From contig DATMEO010000049.1 of NCBI GenBank assembly GCA_035556515.1, forward strand, positions 1-21,835: a DNA stretch of 21,835 bases. Direction: 5' to 3'. This document shows, one piece after another, positions 21,501 through 21,835 of this stretch (positions are counted from its first letter, which is position 1; each line of letters begins with the position of its first letter). The notes beneath the pieces are model-generated. The model ran no database searches and was not told where the DNA came from. It saw only the letters and a list, made by a program, of their open reading frames with translations. The position numbers were made by a program, and so were the translations under genes. The stretch comes from Gaiellasilicea sp035556515 (GTDB lineage: Bacteria; Actinomycetota; Thermoleophilia; Gaiellales; Gaiellaceae).

Positions 21501-21835
21501 CCGTTCGCGCCCACGGAGTCGGTGATCTGCGAGCCGGCACCGTCGAGCACGACCGTCGCCGCGTTGGTGGCCACGTCGGCTCCCGGAAAGCGGAATGTTC
21601 CCTTGAGGATGTACGAGCCGCGGCTCAAAGTGCGCGTCGCGGCCAGGTAGTTCGCGAAGTCGTCGGTCACAGCGACCGTCCCGGTGTCGACCTGGAGGGT
21701 GCCGTCGTTGTCGTAGGGGACGTTGACGGTGGTGGCGCTGACGCCGTTGGCCTTGATCATCAGACCGCCCACCTGGTTGTGCAGCTGCGGATCGAGACCA
21801 GCGCCGGTCCAACGGAAGACCGAGTTACCGTCGGC
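15554..21835 (-). CDS. Giant modular surface/secreted protein (5' end outside the window)
   Basis: At least 2093 residues are visible, and the frame stays open to the window edge, so the signal peptide and true start lie beyond base 21835. In order: a Gly/Thr/Val-rich passenger-like beta region (GTLQVDTGTVAV, VVSVTGGSLAGIGTAG, to about 20,905); three Calx-beta domains (SVNEGDTGTT...VTDNDL and two copies); a Cys-containing linker domain; six carboxypeptidase-regulatory-like domains (for example GEVIDQVTRQPVVGARIEV and GHVYDSVTGAPLAGADVF); seven ~90-residue prealbumin/SpaA-like repeats; and a final ~129-residue domain ending GTGTVVATVC. No LPxTG motif, C-terminal membrane helix, S-layer domain or outer-membrane barrel is seen. 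Large repeat-rich proteins of this plan are usually adhesins or matrix components. Anchoring is unexplained. The downstream Crp-type regulator and protease are probable partners in control and processing. Confidence 0.9.
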   Translation of the reverse strand, partial: ADGNSVFRWTGAGLDPQLHNQVGGLMIKANGVSATTVNVPYDNDGTLQVDTGTVAVTDDFANYLAATRTLSRGSYILKGTFRFPGADVATNAATVVLDGAGSQITDSVGANGLRRLADNAAPGDLTFTNGRSAVTSVPFRNHGRLALGRDSAFTSTGNYEQAAGSTLLQAATSALTATGAVVSVTGGSLAGIGTAGPAVTASGGEVAPGLSAGVLRASGSYAQTASGALRVEIGGHTAGTDFDQLAVTGAAALNGTLRIETINGFIPAEGDRFRIVTAGSRTGEFLSLVGADLGGGLGYTADYDSTGVSLVISTLSVSIGDTSVNEGDTGTTNASFDVTLPAPRTQPVIVDYATADGTAVAPADYAAASGTVTFAPGETTKTIPVAVKGDALDENAETFFVNLSNAGNATIAKGQGVATVTDNDLSPSLSISDAEVPEGDAGTTAAVFTVSLAPASGRTVSVAFATAAGTATSPADFAPATGSITFEPGETTKQVVVQVKGDNDAEGEETFVVDLSAAENAVLGDGRAHGRILDDDLPSLTIADTAVTEGNTGADGKKATFTVSLSPAATAVVTVRYTSMDGTAAAGVDYEPASGTVTFAPGQTSAELEVQMIEDTTPEPDERFVVALADPVNAAIGDGQATGLIVDDGDATGKRDFQLLISPQDQVLSPGESVTYEIVVLGLFGCDEPVALEVLPLPAGVTAEFSQSQVVPDGTSTLTVMAGADVELGDYELVVRATGCDQIHELRTSWSLNFGLTPICPGGGIDGFVTEEKDTKFGVVGGSPIEGVEIGNFSPPLLTDSNGHFDRQGIPPGEYHLNAAKRGWWSPALSTPVTVTCGRTERVNFELLVWRPAVVLGTVVEGAPDAADPEIVHPTGPPIEGANVLLPFFANDDSAADGTYRIEIEKLLFRNQPIVGAHLQARADGYWSRPSESIGGPLSSPIPIGDIDPHDEIVANIPLVKKCTGSVSGEVIDQVTRQPVVGARIEVLWPIEELSVTTGGTGEFTYPGVLLGYNNTTTTRSVSAFAAGYESRSVSFPMERCGATPEVQVELELLPSPIFGGVEGHVYDSVTGAPLAGADVFIPGVCSPLPATECTKTDAQGFYSLPAVPLLTADRPWEIALVGQLAGYYPEFTRTQVSANQTTTHDILLIKRKYARLTGTIRDRLPPHEPIPNARVRSASSSFTVVTEPSGRYLTGDIDLPYPNAPSSASIEFVADGYWPQERSAAVFAEQTSELDFDLLPICDPATVEGTVKSGASPFAPIANALVFGGSPRRETRTNAAGAYTLDGLQVGTNNTPLDVEITAAADGFLPKTTPLTIFCGARLTINGKPRASIIVRKETVPTGDPQRFEFTPSFAGSFSLAGGESKTFSGLWAGSGYAISEAAADGWTGTVTCDDGSPPTNITLSATETVTCTFRNERVARGAIVVRKETLPDGSTQSFDFATSAPDSDFSLKDGESRRFENLEPKAGYSITETVPEGWEQTGASCDDGSPVGNIDLAAGETVTCTFTNTKTGSIVVRKLTLPSPDTSDTSFTISAGGGLSSASFALKNGESRSFEDLAPKAGYSLAESEIEGWDPTSATCDDGSPIGNIDVAPGETVTCTFTNTKRGTIVLRKQTLPAGSPASFTFTPSWGPAFSLKHDESDTSVPLRPGSGYSVGEALPPGWDQTGATCDDGSPVTNIDLAPGETVTCTFANTQRGTVVVKKETLPVGSPDGFVFTATYGPAFTLKHGESNTSALLRPGSGYGVAESSLAGWDLTSATCDDGSPVGNIDVAPGETVTCTFTNTKRGTIAVRKQTFPAGSSASFTFTTSWGPAFPLRHGESKTSASLPPGSGYSVGEALPPGWDQTGATCDDGSPVTRIDLAPGENVTCTFTNTQRGTIVVRKLTVPPSAQAFAFTSSYGSGFSLRHEESNTSAPLPPGSGYSVGEVLPVGWDQTSATCDDGSPVGNIGLSAGETVTCTFTNGVFFAPGGGAFVIGDGNSAIDTAVTFWGAQWWKLNTVSGGTAPAAFKGFAKDATAPTCGTDWSTDPGNSAPPPPGPLPSHMAVIVTSSTGKSGPPITGNTPHIVIVRTNAGYSPNPGHEGTGTVVATVC
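15557..15943 (-). other. Distinctive C-terminal domain of the giant protein (VTFWGAQWWK type)
   Basis: The last ~129 residues start at GVFFAPGGGAFVIGDGN, continue through SAIDTAVTFWGAQWWKLN, SGGTAPAAFKGFA, the Cys-bearing PTCGTDWSTDPGNSAPPPPG, the strands SHMAVIVTSSTGKSGPPITG and HIVIVRTNAGYSPNPGHEG, and end in a terminal cysteine. From memory, similar C-terminal blocks occur at the ends of other long repeat proteins in actinobacterial and chloroflexi genomes without a functional name; I cannot verify this here. The two cysteines could bond, or the terminal one could serve attachment. It may be a sorting or cap domain. Confidence 0.6.
15944..17845 (-). repeat. Seven tandem ~270-bp repeats encoding prealbumin/SpaA-like modules
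   Basis: Each unit encodes about 90 residues with the same frame: a first strand such as IVVRKETLP, then FSLKHGES, then GYSVGEALPPGW, then ATCDDGSPV and ETVTCTFTN. Lys in the first strand, Glu in the GYxxxE strand and Asn in the last strand recur in all seven, as do two cysteines. The K/E/N trio is the pattern that makes Lys-Asn isopeptide bonds in CnaB/SpaA domains. Units four to six are exactly 270 bases long at DNA level. Confidence 0.85.
19890..20905 (-). repeat. Three tandem Calx-beta domains
   Basis: Three ~110-residue copies share VxEGDxGTT, ATAxGTAxxxxDYxxASGTVTFAPGETT and a closing acidic motif (VTDNDL, ILDDDLP, IVDDGDA). These are the hallmarks of Calx-beta motifs, which in many extracellular proteins bind Ca2+ at the acidic loop ends. 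They probably stiffen the stalk of the giant protein in calcium-dependent fashion; Ca2+ binding is inferred from family knowledge. Confidence 0.85.

Noticed and set aside
20905..21835. Autotransporter (type V) identity for the giant protein
   Set aside because: The visible N-terminal part resembles passenger beta-repeats, but the C-terminus has no outer-membrane barrel and ends in a soluble domain.

Overview
The window is GC-rich (about two thirds G+C by eye) and densely coded. It uses GTG starts freely, has terminator-like hairpins without U-tracts, and carries TAnnnT -10 hexamers placed almost directly against start codons. Together with the protein families present (a DUF354 protein, a GGDEF/HD-GYP fusion, a collagen-like protein, prealbumin-fold repeats), this suggests an actinobacterium, plausibly class Thermoleophilia. 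That placement is inference: there is no rRNA or marker gene here. No tRNA, rRNA, CRISPR array, insertion sequence or phage gene was seen.

Left end (1-2847): a LysR-type regulator (minus strand, cut by the window edge) diverges from a DUF354 glycosyltransferase-like gene (plus strand) across a 26-base gap that holds a T-N11-A dyad and back-to-back promoters. The DUF354 gene converges on a Tat-exported PhoX/DUF839 phosphatase gene. A 16-bp perfect hairpin lies inside the 3' end of the DUF354 gene.

Envelope-glycan block (2915-8584, minus strand; transcription order is right to left): a secreted phosphodiester glycosidase, a DedA membrane protein, a DegT-type aminotransferase and a CapD/FlaA1-type NDP-sugar 4,6-dehydratase. 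The last two are the classic pair for making an amino-deoxysugar nucleotide. DedA proteins have been linked to recycling of the undecaprenyl-phosphate carrier, and the glycosidase would act outside the cell.

Collagen block (8663-10875, minus strand): an exported collagen-like protein with about 100 Gly-X-Y triplets is translationally coupled (ATGA overlap) to an uncharacterised single-pass membrane protein. A 284-base intergenic region separates it from a divergent membrane-bound GGDEF/HD-GYP protein (plus strand, 11160-13160), whose GGDEF half looks active and whose HD-GYP half has lost several metal ligands.

Right end (13295-21835, minus strand): a giant modular exported-type protein (over 2090 residues, its N-terminus outside the window), then a Crp/Fnr-type regulator 19 bases downstream, then a secreted subtilisin-like protease. 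The giant protein reads: passenger-like beta region, three Calx-beta domains, six carboxypeptidase-regulatory-like domains, seven ~90-residue prealbumin-fold repeats and a distinctive C-terminal domain. Overall this is a cell-surface locus: extracellular fibres and adhesins, their likely processing enzymes, polysaccharide building blocks, and c-di-GMP or cyclic-nucleotide regulators. The strongest leads are the giant protein's doubly cross-linkable repeats and terminal domain, the coupled collagen/membrane-protein pair, and the degenerate HD-GYP domain.
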